Below the pieces are notes generated by a model. That model saw nothing but the letters and a program-made list of their open reading frames with translations, searched no databases and was not told the origin of the DNA. DNA of 23,703 nucleotides from Clostridium sp. CAG:167. Its GTDB lineage: Bacteria; Bacillota; Clostridia; Lachnospirales; Lachnospiraceae. Position 1 is the first letter of the stretch. Each line of letters starts with the position of its first letter. Positions 1 through 8,312 of the stretch are shown one piece after another. The position numbers and the translations under genes were made by a program. Location of the stretch: positions 133,960-157,662 of the forward strand of contig HF998353.1 of NCBI GenBank assembly GCA_000433735.1, read 5' to 3'.

Positions 1-1164
1 TACATTCTGTCCCCAGGTTACATAGGACAAAGGACACTTTGTCTCTACTCTTACATTCAAAATTGATCCTGCCGAAGATGTTTCATCTAATTTTGTAAAA
101 ATGATGCTAAAATCAGTAATCCTTGAATATACTTTTGCTATTTCTTTTAAATCACTGTACTTAGTACCTGCATTTAACACCAGATATACCTGTCTGTCAG
201 CAATTGGCACCTGATCCAGCAGATTGCCAAGATCTTTTAACTGTTCCTCATTTTTATGGGAACGGCCTGCCGTATCAATAAGACAGTAATCATAATCTCT
301 CAGTTCTGACAGGTACTCTCCCAACTCCGTGGGACTGTACACAACTTTAAGCGGCACCGATAAGATATTCGCATAAGTCTTTAACTGGTCCACAGCAGCA
401 ATACGATAGGTATCAGCCGTTACAAGTGCCACTTTTTTCTTCTGTTCCAGTTTCAGTTTTGAGGCAATCTTGGCAATGGTAGTTGTCTTGCCCACTCCGG
501 TGGAGCCAAAGAAATATATAAACTTAGTGCGGTCCGATGGCTTGGTATCAATCAGATAAGGCTGCCCCATAGTCAGGATAATACGCTGATAGGCACTGGC
601 CAGAATCTGATCCACCGGTGCATTCTCCGGAAGCGCCTCATCTAATTCTTTCATAATAGAATCAGCGATCTTTTCATCTACATCATTCTGAAGAAGTTGT
701 TTACGGATCAGTTCCTTGCATTCTCTTGTCTTTTCCACTTCTTCATCATCCTCCGACTCCGGCTGAGGCAGAGGTGTCTGTAGTTTTTTTTCTATACTTT
801 CTTCAGGCTGTGGCTGCATCTGTTTTTCAAGAAGGGACTCTAATTTTCTTAATTTTTCTTTCAATGCCTCATCCTCTTTCTCCTTATTATCCTTTGGCAT
901 AGGCGGAATACTAAGAGGTGTCACAATATCCAGATGCTTTGTATCTTTCTGCATTACATCGGACTCTTTCTGTTTGTTCTCTGAATAATCTTTATTCTCA
1001 TCCAGTGCCGCCGTCACTTCCACTTTTGCCCTCATGAAAATTTTAGTAATCCCTTTAGGCTGCATTTTTTTTATGTTCATGACTACTGCCCCCGGACCAA
1101 GGTCCGCTTTTGCCTGTTCAATGGCATCTACTTCTGTTTTTGCTATATATTTTTTTATGATCAT
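1..1164 (-). CDS. flhF: FlhF, SRP-type GTPase for flagellar placement (C-terminus cut by window edge)
   Basis: FlhF is a signal-recognition-particle-family GTPase that acts at the cytoplasmic membrane to set flagellar position and number. The minus-strand frame is open from the ATG at 1164 to base 1, giving 388 codons with no stop, so only the last few residues should be missing. The N-terminus begins MIIKKYIAKTEVDAIEQAK, followed by a charged, proline-rich B domain to about residue 150. The NG GTPase domain carries a P-loop GSTGVGKTT at residues 220-228, DTAGR at 297-301 and TKLDE near 356. The start ATG overlaps the flhA stop (ATGA), and GGTGA lies seven bases upstream, implying translational coupling. 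The last visible residues read SYVTWGQNV, matching the usual FlhF end except for W where T is common. FlhG would be expected next, outside the window. Confidence 0.95.
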   Translation of the reverse strand, partial: MIIKKYIAKTEVDAIEQAKADLGPGAVVMNIKKMQPKGITKIFMRAKVEVTAALDENKDYSENKQKESDVMQKDTKHLDIVTPLSIPPMPKDNKEKEDEALKEKLRKLESLLEKQMQPQPEESIEKKLQTPLPQPESEDDEEVEKTRECKELIRKQLLQNDVDEKIADSIMKELDEALPENAPVDQILASAYQRIILTMGQPYLIDTKPSDRTKFIYFFGSTGVGKTTTIAKIASKLKLEQKKKVALVTADTYRIAAVDQLKTYANILSVPLKVVYSPTELGEYLSELRDYDYCLIDTAGRSHKNEEQLKDLGNLLDQVPIADRQVYLVLNAGTKYSDLKEIAKVYSRITDFSIIFTKLDETSSAGSILNVRVETKCPLSYVTWGQNV

Positions 1165-3197
1165 TCAACGGTCACCATCCCAACTGATTGTAATTCTACA
1201 TCTGAATCGATTTCATTATATGACAATACATGAAGATTTTTAAACTGTTCCTCCGTCAGCCGCTTAAAATACATGCGGACAATCGGTGAAGTAATAATGA
1301 TCGGTGTTCTTCCCAATTCCTCCAGCTTACTCATTTCTTCTTTTAACGAAATCATCAATTTCTGTGTGTATTCCGGATCCAGAGCCAGATAAGAACCCTG
1401 CTCCGTTTGTTTCACTGCGTTCATAATTTCCTGTTCCACCTTCGGATCCAGCGTGATCACGCTGGTAGTTTCATTGGAAAAGAAATACTGATTTGAAATT
1501 GCCCGCTTCAAACTCTGGCGTACATACTCGGTCAACACATCTGTATCGTGTGTAGTTGTGGCATAATCTGCCAGTGTCTCAAAGATAGTAACCAGATCCC
1601 GGATCGAAATTCCTTCTGCCAAAAGATTCTGCAATACCTTTTCAATTTCTCCTACACTAAGCATCTTTGGAACCAGTTCCGAAATCAATGTCTCATTGGC
1701 GTCCTTTACATTATTAATAAGATTCTGGACATCTTGTCTGGTAAGAAGATCTGCCAAATGGGTTCGTATAATTTCCGTCAAATGCGTCGCAATGATAGAC
1801 GGTGGATCTACCACTGTATATCCAAGAGATTCTGCTCTTTCTCTCTGGCTTTCTGTGATCCAGATTGCCGGAAGATGGAAGGATGGTTCAAAAGTAGGTA
1901 TACCGGAAATTTCTTCTTCTACATATCCCGGATTCATAGCCATATAGTGATCAAATAAAATCTCACCTTCACTTACCGGTACACCTTTGATTTTGATCAG
2001 GTACTGGTTTGGATTCAACTGAATATTATCTCTCAGACGGATCATTGGAACAACACAACCAAGTTCCAGTGCGATCTGACGGCGAATCATAACAACTCGA
2101 TCCAGAAGGTCTCCGCCCTGATTTACATCCGCCAGCGGTATAATACCATATCCAAACTCCAGCTCGATGGCATCTACCTGCAGCAGCGAATTTACATTTT
2201 CCGGTCTCCTTATCTCTTCCGCCGACTCTTCCTCTTCCGAAACGGACTCCTCTGTCTCTGCCATTTCCAGTTCTGCAGACATCATTCTTCCTGTTATGAT
2301 AAACAAGATTCCATATCCAACAAAGATAACAATATTAAGAGGTGTAAAAATACCCAGACCGATCAAGGCAATTCCTACGATATTCATAACCTTTGGTGTA
2401 GAGAATAACTGTTTCTGTAGTATATTTCCAATATCTGCCTCTTTGGAACTCTTAGTTACAAGAATACCTGTTGCCAGCGAGATCATCAAGGATGGAATCT
2501 GGCTGGTAAGACCGTCTCCAATGGTAAGAATGGAATAGGTCTGAAGGGCTGTGGAAAAATCTGCACCATTCATGAGGACGCCAATGGCAATACCACCTAC
2601 AAAGTTCAATACGGTAATTATAAGACCTGCTGTCGCATCTCCCTTTACATACTTGGTAGCACCATCCATAGAACCAAAGAATGCGGATACCTGCTGAATC
2701 TTCTCACGACGTTTTCTGGCCTCCTCATCTGTAATGGCACCTGTATTCAAATCTGCATCAATCGCCATCTGTTTACCCGGCATAGCATCCAGGGTAAAAC
2801 GGGCTGTTACTTCTGATACACGCTCCGAACCTTTGTTAATTACAAGTAACTGCATAATGATCAGTACAAGGAAAACGATACCACCTACTACCAGGTTTCC
2901 GCCTCCTACAAAGTTTCCAAATGTATTAACAACATTACCCGCTTCACCATACAGCAGGATATTTCTGGTAGAACTTACATTCAATGCCAGACGGAACAAT
3001 GTGGTAAGCAACAAAAGAGTCGGGAAACTGGACATATCCAGAGGCTCCTTTGAAAAAAGTGCATTAAACAATATGATCATAGATAATGCAATATTTAATC
3101 CAAACAATATATCCAAAAGGAATAAAGGTACAGGAATGATAAGGCACAGGATCGGTATCAATATAAATGCGCCTAATGCAATGTCTGATTTTGCCAT
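1161..3197 (-). CDS. flhA: FlhA, flagellar type III export gate protein
   Basis: FlhA is the large export-gate subunit in the membrane patch inside the MS ring. Its cytoplasmic domain docks chaperone-substrate complexes, and its membrane part uses the ion gradient to drive export. The 678-residue product has the normal family length. About eight membrane segments lie between residues 8 and 303. The FHIPEP-family signature covers residues 132-165 (ARFTLDAMPGKQMAIDADLN and following). An acidic linker at about 310-330 precedes the cytoplasmic domain. The ribosome site AAAGGAG sits just upstream of the ATG at 3197. It follows flhB by 35 bases and overlaps flhF by four. No truncation or frameshift is visible. 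Confidence 0.97.
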   Translation of the reverse strand: MAKSDIALGAFILIPILCLIIPVPLFLLDILFGLNIALSMIILFNALFSKEPLDMSSFPTLLLLTTLFRLALNVSSTRNILLYGEAGNVVNTFGNFVGGGNLVVGGIVFLVLIIMQLLVINKGSERVSEVTARFTLDAMPGKQMAIDADLNTGAITDEEARKRREKIQQVSAFFGSMDGATKYVKGDATAGLIITVLNFVGGIAIGVLMNGADFSTALQTYSILTIGDGLTSQIPSLMISLATGILVTKSSKEADIGNILQKQLFSTPKVMNIVGIALIGLGIFTPLNIVIFVGYGILFIITGRMMSAELEMAETEESVSEEEESAEEIRRPENVNSLLQVDAIELEFGYGIIPLADVNQGGDLLDRVVMIRRQIALELGCVVPMIRLRDNIQLNPNQYLIKIKGVPVSEGEILFDHYMAMNPGYVEEEISGIPTFEPSFHLPAIWITESQRERAESLGYTVVDPPSIIATHLTEIIRTHLADLLTRQDVQNLINNVKDANETLISELVPKMLSVGEIEKVLQNLLAEGISIRDLVTIFETLADYATTTHDTDVLTEYVRQSLKRAISNQYFFSNETTSVITLDPKVEQEIMNAVKQTEQGSYLALDPEYTQKLMISLKEEMSKLEELGRTPIIITSPIVRMYFKRLTEEQFKNLHVLSYNEIDSDVELQSVGMVTVE

Positions 3198-3232
3198 ACC
3201 ATTTTCTCCTTTCTTACTTTCATACTTATTTT

Positions 3233-4339
3233 CTAACTAACTTTTCCCTGCAGTCCATACACATAGGCAAGGATCTCTGCCACCATCTGATACAACTCAG
3301 GCGGTATCTGGTCTCCCAGCTCCACATTGTGATACAGCATACGGGCAAGGGGTTTGTTTTCAACTATTTCGATGTGATTTTCCCTGGCTGTCTCTTTTAT
3401 CTTTTCTGCCAGATAATCCGCACCTTTTCCAATTACGATGGGTGCTTCCGCAACCTCTTTATCATATTTCAACGCCACCGCCAGATGCGTCGGGTTTGTA
3501 ATGACAACATCCGCCTCCGGCAACTGCTGCATCATCCTGCGTCGGGACGCCTCCTGCATCTTTCTACGGATAGCACCTTTGATCTGAGGATTTCCCTCTG
3601 TGTTTTTATACTCATCCTTTACTTCCTGTTTTGTCATCTTCATATCATTGCTGAATTTTTTCTTCTGGTAAAACCAGTCAGCAAAAGCCAGCACGGCAAA
3701 GGCAATACATATTTTGAAGGACACATCCAATACCATATCTAAGATCATTCTCAGTCCCTGCAGTAAACTGATCTGGTATAAATTGGTTATCATGCCCCAC
3801 TCATCCTTTAGTGACACATAGATTACATAAAACAAAATTGCCAGTTTCAAGACAGCCTTTAGCAGTTCTACAAGTTTATCCTTGGAAAACAATCTCTTAA
3901 AACCGCTGATGGGGCTGATCTTTGACAACTTAGGTTTCAAAGGTTTGGCTGTTACCTTCCATTTGACCTGAACCCGGTTGACTATAAACGCCCCCAGCAC
4001 GCCAAATCCCAAGATTGGCAAACACGCTAAAAGGATCCGTTTCGACGCTTCTGCAAACAAAGACATACTGACGCCCAGATTCATTTCTTCCCTGGCAACA
4101 TCTCCGATGAGCCCGTAAAAAAATGTATAACATTTTATCAACTGATCTGCAACAAATCCGCCAAAAATTTTAAGACAGCCAAATAAAACAAACAAAAGCA
4201 CAGCCGTATTCAAATCCTGGCTTTTGGCAACCTGTCCCTCTTCTCTGGCCTTATCCAGTTTTTTAGGGGTAGCCGCTTCCGTTTTTTCACCGCCGGCTCC
4301 CTCTTTTGCGAAAAACTGCAGATTGTATTCTAGGATCAT
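3233..4339 (-). CDS. flhB: FlhB, export gate and substrate-specificity switch
   Basis: FlhB is an inner-membrane component of the flagellar type III export apparatus. Autocleavage at its NPTH motif, together with FliK, switches export from rod/hook to filament substrates. The 368-residue protein opens with a Firmicute-like N-terminus (YNLQFFAKEGAGGEKTE) and the family stretch ATPKKLDKAREEGQVAKS. It has four hydrophobic segments between about residues 40 and 220. NPTH lies at residues 282-285, followed by the conserved LAVALKYD and the C-terminal export switch domain ending in GLQGKVS. Autocleavage between N282 and P283 is predicted from the family. A ribosome site AGGTG precedes the ATG. It lies 21 bases after fliR in a tight export-gate block. 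Confidence 0.97.
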   Translation of the reverse strand: MILEYNLQFFAKEGAGGEKTEAATPKKLDKAREEGQVAKSQDLNTAVLLFVLFGCLKIFGGFVADQLIKCYTFFYGLIGDVAREEMNLGVSMSLFAEASKRILLACLPILGFGVLGAFIVNRVQVKWKVTAKPLKPKLSKISPISGFKRLFSKDKLVELLKAVLKLAILFYVIYVSLKDEWGMITNLYQISLLQGLRMILDMVLDVSFKICIAFAVLAFADWFYQKKKFSNDMKMTKQEVKDEYKNTEGNPQIKGAIRRKMQEASRRRMMQQLPEADVVITNPTHLAVALKYDKEVAEAPIVIGKGADYLAEKIKETARENHIEIVENKPLARMLYHNVELGDQIPPELYQMVAEILAYVYGLQGKVS

Positions 4340-4360
4340 TTTTTCACCTGCCTGTATCTT

Positions 4361-5131
4361 CTATGGCTGAAAGCCATGAATCACCTGTGTGATCACATCT
4401 CTCATTTCTGAGAAAATAAAATCCGACACGCTGGGAATCGTCTGCACCAGGATCAGCAGCAGGATCAATCCCACCAGCACTTTGATCTGGATTCCAACCA
4501 CAAACATATTCATTTGTGGTGCTGCCTTTGCCAGCACACCTAATACAACATTGATAATAAGCATACAACAAAAAATCGGCAGAACAATACGAACCGCAAT
4601 CAAAAAATAATTTGCCACAAAATCCACCATAATCTCTTTGAGACTGGTATGAAATACCGCTTTCCCAACATTAAAGTAAGAAAAGGAATCAAAAATGGCA
4701 CGGATAATATAATAATGCATGTTCGTCGCAACCAGCATCAACATAACAAAGTAATTATAAATATTACCTGTTACTGTAACTTGTACATTGGTAGCCGGAT
4801 CAAACATATTGGCCATAGACAGGCCCAGTTCCATATCAATAAGCTGTCCCGCAAAATTTATGATATAAAAACACAAATTGCACATAAACCCAAGAATCAT
4901 TCCAACGGCTGTTTCCTTTAATACAATAATTGAAAAACCGAAAACTCCCTGGTAGCTCACCGACACAACCGGTACCATCTGAATCGCAACAATCGCCAGA
5001 ATAAAACTGGCTGCCGCTTTCATCCGGATCGGTATAGAACTATAACTAAAAAATGGTGCCGTAAACACAAAGCCGGATATCCGCATTAAAACAAGCAAAT
5101 AAAACTCCATGTTCTGAATTGTAAATGACAT
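4361..5131 (-). CDS. fliR: FliR, export gate membrane protein
   Basis: FliR forms the core of the export gate with FliP and FliQ. The 256-residue product is almost entirely hydrophobic, with five to six predicted membrane segments and normal family length. The family-typical stretch running from GQLIDMELGLSMANMFDP is present near the middle. The start at 5131 lies two bases past the fliQ stop. Its ribosome site GGAGGG is made of the last codons of fliQ, so translation is probably coupled. Identification rests on this sequence signature plus the conserved fliP-fliQ-fliR-flhB-flhA order. Confidence 0.95.
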   Translation of the reverse strand: MSFTIQNMEFYLLVLMRISGFVFTAPFFSYSSIPIRMKAAASFILAIVAIQMVPVVSVSYQGVFGFSIIVLKETAVGMILGFMCNLCFYIINFAGQLIDMELGLSMANMFDPATNVQVTVTGNIYNYFVMLMLVATNMHYYIIRAIFDSFSYFNVGKAVFHTSLKEIMVDFVANYFLIAVRIVLPIFCCMLIINVVLGVLAKAAPQMNMFVVGIQIKVLVGLILLLILVQTIPSVSDFIFSEMRDVITQVIHGFQP

Positions 5132-5133
5132 GT

Positions 5134-5406
5134 TTACCCTCCAACATAGGCACTAAAATTGTTGCATAACCTTGTGAAAAATTCCACACAATTATCCATG
5201 ATCCATCCTCCACAAAGAAGGATCGCCAAAAAAATAGCCAACAGTTTAGGAACAAATGTAAGCGTCTGTTCCTGAATAGAAGTGACCGTCTGGAATATAC
5301 TGATAACCAACCCAACAATCAAGGACACAAGCAGCAATGGTGCCGAACACTTGATTATGGTAAATATCATATCTCTGGCTATATCTAATACATCTGCATC
5401 CGTCAT
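5134..5406 (-). CDS. fliQ: FliQ, small export gate membrane protein
   Basis: FliQ is a two-helix membrane protein packed around FliP/FliR in the export gate. The 90-residue length is exact for the family. The sequence shows two hydrophobic hairpin helices (about residues 15-38 and 53-73), with the family stretch SIFQTVTSIQEQTLTFVPK between them. A strong ribosome site, AAAGGGGG, lies upstream of the ATG at 5406. It sits 23 bases after fliP and two bases before fliR. Confidence 0.95.
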   Translation of the reverse strand: MTDADVLDIARDMIFTIIKCSAPLLLVSLIVGLVISIFQTVTSIQEQTLTFVPKLLAIFLAILLCGGWIMDNCVEFFTRLCNNFSAYVGG

Positions 5407-5429
5407 CTGTCTGCCCCCTTTCCACTAAC

Positions 5430-6284
5430 TTAATAAAAGGTCTTTACAACCTGTCCAATGACCAGATTCCAACCATCTGCCAATACAAAAAGCAGTATCT
5501 TAAACGGCATGGATATCGTAGTCGGCGGCAGCATCATCATACCCATGGACATCAGCGTAGACGCCACGACCATATCGATGATAATAAATGGTAAATATAT
5601 CAAAAAGCCTATAATAAAGGCTGTTCGAAGCTCGCTTATCATAAACGCAGGAATCAGAACCGCTGTCTTTATATCATCCACCTTTTCAACCGTAACATCA
5701 TCCTTTTGGCTTTCAATCTGCATGAATAATTTAATATCTTTACGATTCGTCTGTTTGAACATAAATGTACGAATCGGTTTTAATCCTGCATTCAACGCTT
5801 CTTCCTGCGTCATTTCACCTGCCTCATATGGCTGGATACAGTCAGTATTGATCTGCGCCATGACCGGTGACATAATAAACAAAGTAAGAAACAACGCCAG
5901 ACCAATCAACACCTGGTTAGGCGGCGTAGTCTGCGTTCCCAGCGCCGAACGCAAAAAATGAAGCACCACAATGATTCTTGTAAAAGATGTAACCATAATG
6001 ATTATAAACGGTGCCAGTGATAAAACCGTCAAAACCAATAGCATCTTCATACTTGCGGACAAACTGGTACTTCCTGCATTGGATGAAATATTAAATTGAA
6101 AATCCTGAGGTGAATCCGGATCCTGTGTCTTTACTTCTGAAGTTCCCTCCACGTGATCTACATTCGCCTTGGAACTTACTGTTGCGTGAATTGTTGTACT
6201 ACAAAAAAAGGTTAATACACACATCACAGCAACCAGAATACTATACCGAATTAACCTCTCTCTTGCATTCTTCTGTGTCTTCAT
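5430..6284 (-). CDS. fliP: FliP, export gate core protein
   Basis: FliP oligomers form most of the export channel in the membrane centre of the flagellar basal body. The 284-residue product has an N-terminal hydrophobic signal segment (about residues 12-34) with a likely cleavage after the alanine-rich IHA, as in many FliP proteins. The conserved SLAPFIIIMVTSFTRIIVVL block and the LFLTLFIMSPVMAQI block follow. Two further membrane helices lie near the C-terminus, with MGMMMLPPTTISMPFKILLF between them. Ribosome site AAAGG precedes the ATG at 6284. The gene is 14 bases downstream of fliO, and the length and order are standard. Confidence 0.97.
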   Translation of the reverse strand: MKTQKNARERLIRYSILVAVMCVLTFFCSTTIHATVSSKANVDHVEGTSEVKTQDPDSPQDFQFNISSNAGSTSLSASMKMLLVLTVLSLAPFIIIMVTSFTRIIVVLHFLRSALGTQTTPPNQVLIGLALFLTLFIMSPVMAQINTDCIQPYEAGEMTQEEALNAGLKPIRTFMFKQTNRKDIKLFMQIESQKDDVTVEKVDDIKTAVLIPAFMISELRTAFIIGFLIYLPFIIIDMVVASTLMSMGMMMLPPTTISMPFKILLFVLADGWNLVIGQVVKTFY

Positions 6285-6298
6285 AATACCAACCTTTT

Positions 6299-6661
6299 CT
6301 ATTTTTTCTTATTTTTCTTGTTAATATAGTTCCCTGTCATGTTTTTAAAAACATCGGAGAACTTTATCTCCGCCGCACCAGAAGCAGACTCATTTTTCAA
6401 ATCTAACTGCTCTTCCTCCAACGGCGTCAAAAAAGTAATCGAGTCCTTCGTCACTCCAATGGAATAATACTTATCCCCCATCTGTATAATCTGGATATAC
6501 TTATTCGGTGCGATCTTATATGTCTCAATCACTTTTATATTCCTGACCCGGCTCTGTATGCCGCCATTTTTTGCGATCCATTTGGTGGAATAAAAGGCTG
6601 CAAACAAAACCAGAACAAAAACAATCAGAACAACAACGAGCTGTAAAACATTTTCCAGCAT
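6299..6661 (-). CDS. fliO: FliO/FliZ-type flagellar biosynthetic protein
   Basis: FliO is a small single-pass membrane protein that helps FliP assemble in the export gate; the Bacillus homologue is called FliZ. The 120-residue product has one membrane helix at about residues 5-26. A small beta-rich cytoplasmic part follows (IKVIETYKIAPNKYIQIIQM and onward, with GDKYYSIGVTKDSITFLTPL) and then a lysine-rich tail. The start ATG lies only three bases past the cheY stop, and the ribosome site is weak (AGGATAAT), suggesting coupling to cheY. FliO sequences diverge strongly, so the call relies on this fold-like pattern and its place directly before fliP. Confidence 0.88.
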   Translation of the reverse strand: MLENVLQLVVVLIVFVLVLFAAFYSTKWIAKNGGIQSRVRNIKVIETYKIAPNKYIQIIQMGDKYYSIGVTKDSITFLTPLEEEQLDLKNESASGAAEIKFSDVFKNMTGNYINKKNKKK

Positions 6662-6664
6662 AGA

Positions 6665-7027
6665 TTATCCTATAGCCTTCTTTACAGCCTCAAGCACGCG
6701 GTCAGCCTGGAAAGGCTTTACGATAAAGTCTTTTGCGCCAGATTGAATGGACTCAATAACCATGGCCTGCTGACCCATAGCAGAACACATAATAATGGTT
6801 GCTCCCGGATCACCTTCTTTAATCTTTTTCAGTGCCTGGATTCCATCCATTTCAGGCATTGTGATATCCATCATTACAAGATCCGGTTTTGTCTCAGTGT
6901 ACTTCTCAACTGCTTTAATTCCATTTTCAGCCTCTCCTACTACTTCATAACCGTTCTTTGTCAAGATATCCTTGATCATCACTCGCATAAATGCTGCATC
7001 ATCACAAATCAAAACACTTTTTGCCAT
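6665..7027 (-). CDS. cheY: CheY chemotaxis response regulator
   Basis: CheY is the diffusible response regulator that, once phosphorylated by CheA, binds FliM/FliY and alters motor behaviour. The 120-residue single receiver domain has all catalytic residues: acidic pocket D9-D10, phospho-acceptor D54 in LVMMDITMPEMDG, S82 in MCSAMG and K104 in IVKPF. There is no output domain. A strong ribosome site (GGAGGAATAG) precedes the ATG at 7027. Its position between the FliY gene and fliO matches Bacillus and clostridial flagellar operons, which supports CheY rather than a generic response regulator. FliY, encoded just upstream, would normally dephosphorylate it. Confidence 0.96.
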   Translation of the reverse strand: MAKSVLICDDAAFMRVMIKDILTKNGYEVVGEAENGIKAVEKYTETKPDLVMMDITMPEMDGIQALKKIKEGDPGATIIMCSAMGQQAMVIESIQSGAKDFIVKPFQADRVLEAVKKAIG

Positions 7028-7459
7028 TGTACTATTCCTCCGTTAATTAACATTTATTATTCTTTGATAATTTCTGTTACTCTGATACCAAAGCTTTCCT
7101 CGATAACAACCACTTCACCTTTGGCCACAAACTTTCCGTTGACAAGAACATCTACCGGCTCCCCTGCCAGCTTGTCCAGTTCTATAATGGTTCCCGGCGA
7201 AAAATCCAATATCTCTTTAATGGATTTACTGGTTCTTCCCAGCTCCACTGTAACCTCCAATGGAACATCCATAATGAGATCTATGTTTTCAGGTGCAATG
7301 CCACTCAGATCCGGCACCTGAGAAAAACTCTGGAACTGAGCAGGCTGAATATTTACATCCGGTGCAGGCATCGTCGCATACATCGGCTGTTGTGCCGGTG
7401 CCATCGCCATGCCATTATTCATAACCGGCTGCTGCACTGTCGGTGCTGGCTGCGGTGCC

Positions 7460-7483
7460 GGCTGTGGCTGTGGCTGCGGCTGT
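7460..7483 (-). repeat. Hexanucleotide repeat in the fliY Pro-Gln linker
   Basis: Four consecutive hexamers of the form GGCTGY on the plus strand encode alternating Pro-Gln in the fliY linker. A looser repeat of the same unit extends on both sides. Because the unit is six bases, gain or loss of copies would change linker length without breaking the frame. The linker joins the CheC-like and FliN-like domains. Confidence 0.6.
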
Positions 7484-8058
7484 ACCACCTGCTGTGGCGC
7501 TGGCTGTGCAACACTCTGGCTCTGTGCCATATCCTCTGCCACTTTATCTTCCATTGCCGGACTGCCAAGAAATCTCTGATAAATGGTTCTGGCAAATTCC
7601 AGAGGATATAACTGCATGATCTGGCTGTCCACCAGGTCTCCAATCACCATCCGGAAAGATACCAGAGCAAAAGTCTGTCCAGACAATTCTTGCAATTCAT
7701 CTGAAACCTCTCCGGCAAAATCTACTCTGGTAGCTGTCGGAGGACTGATATCCACCACATCATTGATCATGGAAGACATGGATGTGGACGCTGATCCCAT
7801 CATCTGATTCATCGCCTCGCATATGGCACTGAGATGAAGATCAGTCAGTTCGCCTTCTGTATTGGTGCCATCGCCTCCCATCATGAGATCTGTGATCACC
7901 TTCACATCCCGTTCTTTCAATACCAGGATATTTTTTCCTTCCAACCCTGCCTTATAGGATATGTATATAAATACACATGGGGTAGAACTATCATTTGCTA
8001 AATCTTCCAAAGTTGTATATGACACAGTCGGTGTTGTAATATCCACTCGGTTGTTGAC

Positions 8059-8091
8059 GAGCACAGACAATGTTGAGCACAGACAATGTTG
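8059..8091 (-). repeat. Exact 16-base tandem duplication inside fliY
   Basis: The plus-strand unit GAGCACAGACAATGTT occurs twice head to tail (8059-8074 and 8075-8090). The next base continues the period, giving 33 bases of period 16. Since 16 is not a multiple of three, the duplication shifts the fliY frame. The copies are identical, as expected for a recent event. It falls just after the first CheC-type active-site helix. Confidence 0.97.
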
Positions 8092-8312
8092 TAGCGGCTG
8101 TTCCCATACTTATGTTAGCAACTTCGCCAAGAGCATCTGCCTCTTCCGGCGATAATTTATCATCACTGGAAACACTTGCCGCCACTGGCTCTGCCGCTTC
8201 CGGCACATCCGTGACTGTCTCTGTCTCGTCCGCACTCTGGGAATTGTCGTCATCTGACATACTTCCTAATAAAGCATTTATTTCTTCTTGTGATAACATT
8301 CCGTCCATTGTG

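Larger units (their letters stand above)
7057..8308 (-). pseudogene. fliY: fliY (CheC-FliN fusion switch protein), frameshifted by a 16-base tandem duplication
   Basis: FliY combines CheY-P phosphatase and C-ring switch (FliN) functions in Firmicutes. The ATG at 8308 follows fliM by four bases, with SD AGAGGAG formed by the last fliM codons. The first frame encodes the FliM/FliY N-terminal peptide LSQEEINALLGSM (residues 5-17) and the first CheC site E62/N65, then runs out of frame after L78 and stops at 7991 (105 residues). The rest continues one frame over, from about 8070. Deleting one copy of the 16-base repeat joins the halves exactly into 411 residues, reading GTAATTLSVLVNNRVDITTP across the join. 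The restored protein has a second CheC site E159/N162, a Q/P-rich linker at about 259-310 and a FliN/SpoA domain at about 340-411. No ribosome site is evident at the downstream TTG (8070). The gene could be a true mutant, a reversible variant or a sequencing error. Confidence 0.9.

Noticed and set aside
2734..3240. Plus-strand open frame of 168 codons opposite flhA
   Set aside because: It is antisense to a clear flhA, has no recognisable motif and no ribosome site, and similar shadow frames occur opposite most genes here.
7991..7994. ATGA overlap at the premature fliY stop as a restart site
   Set aside because: The ATG is in the third frame, not the FliN frame, and its open frame ends soon.
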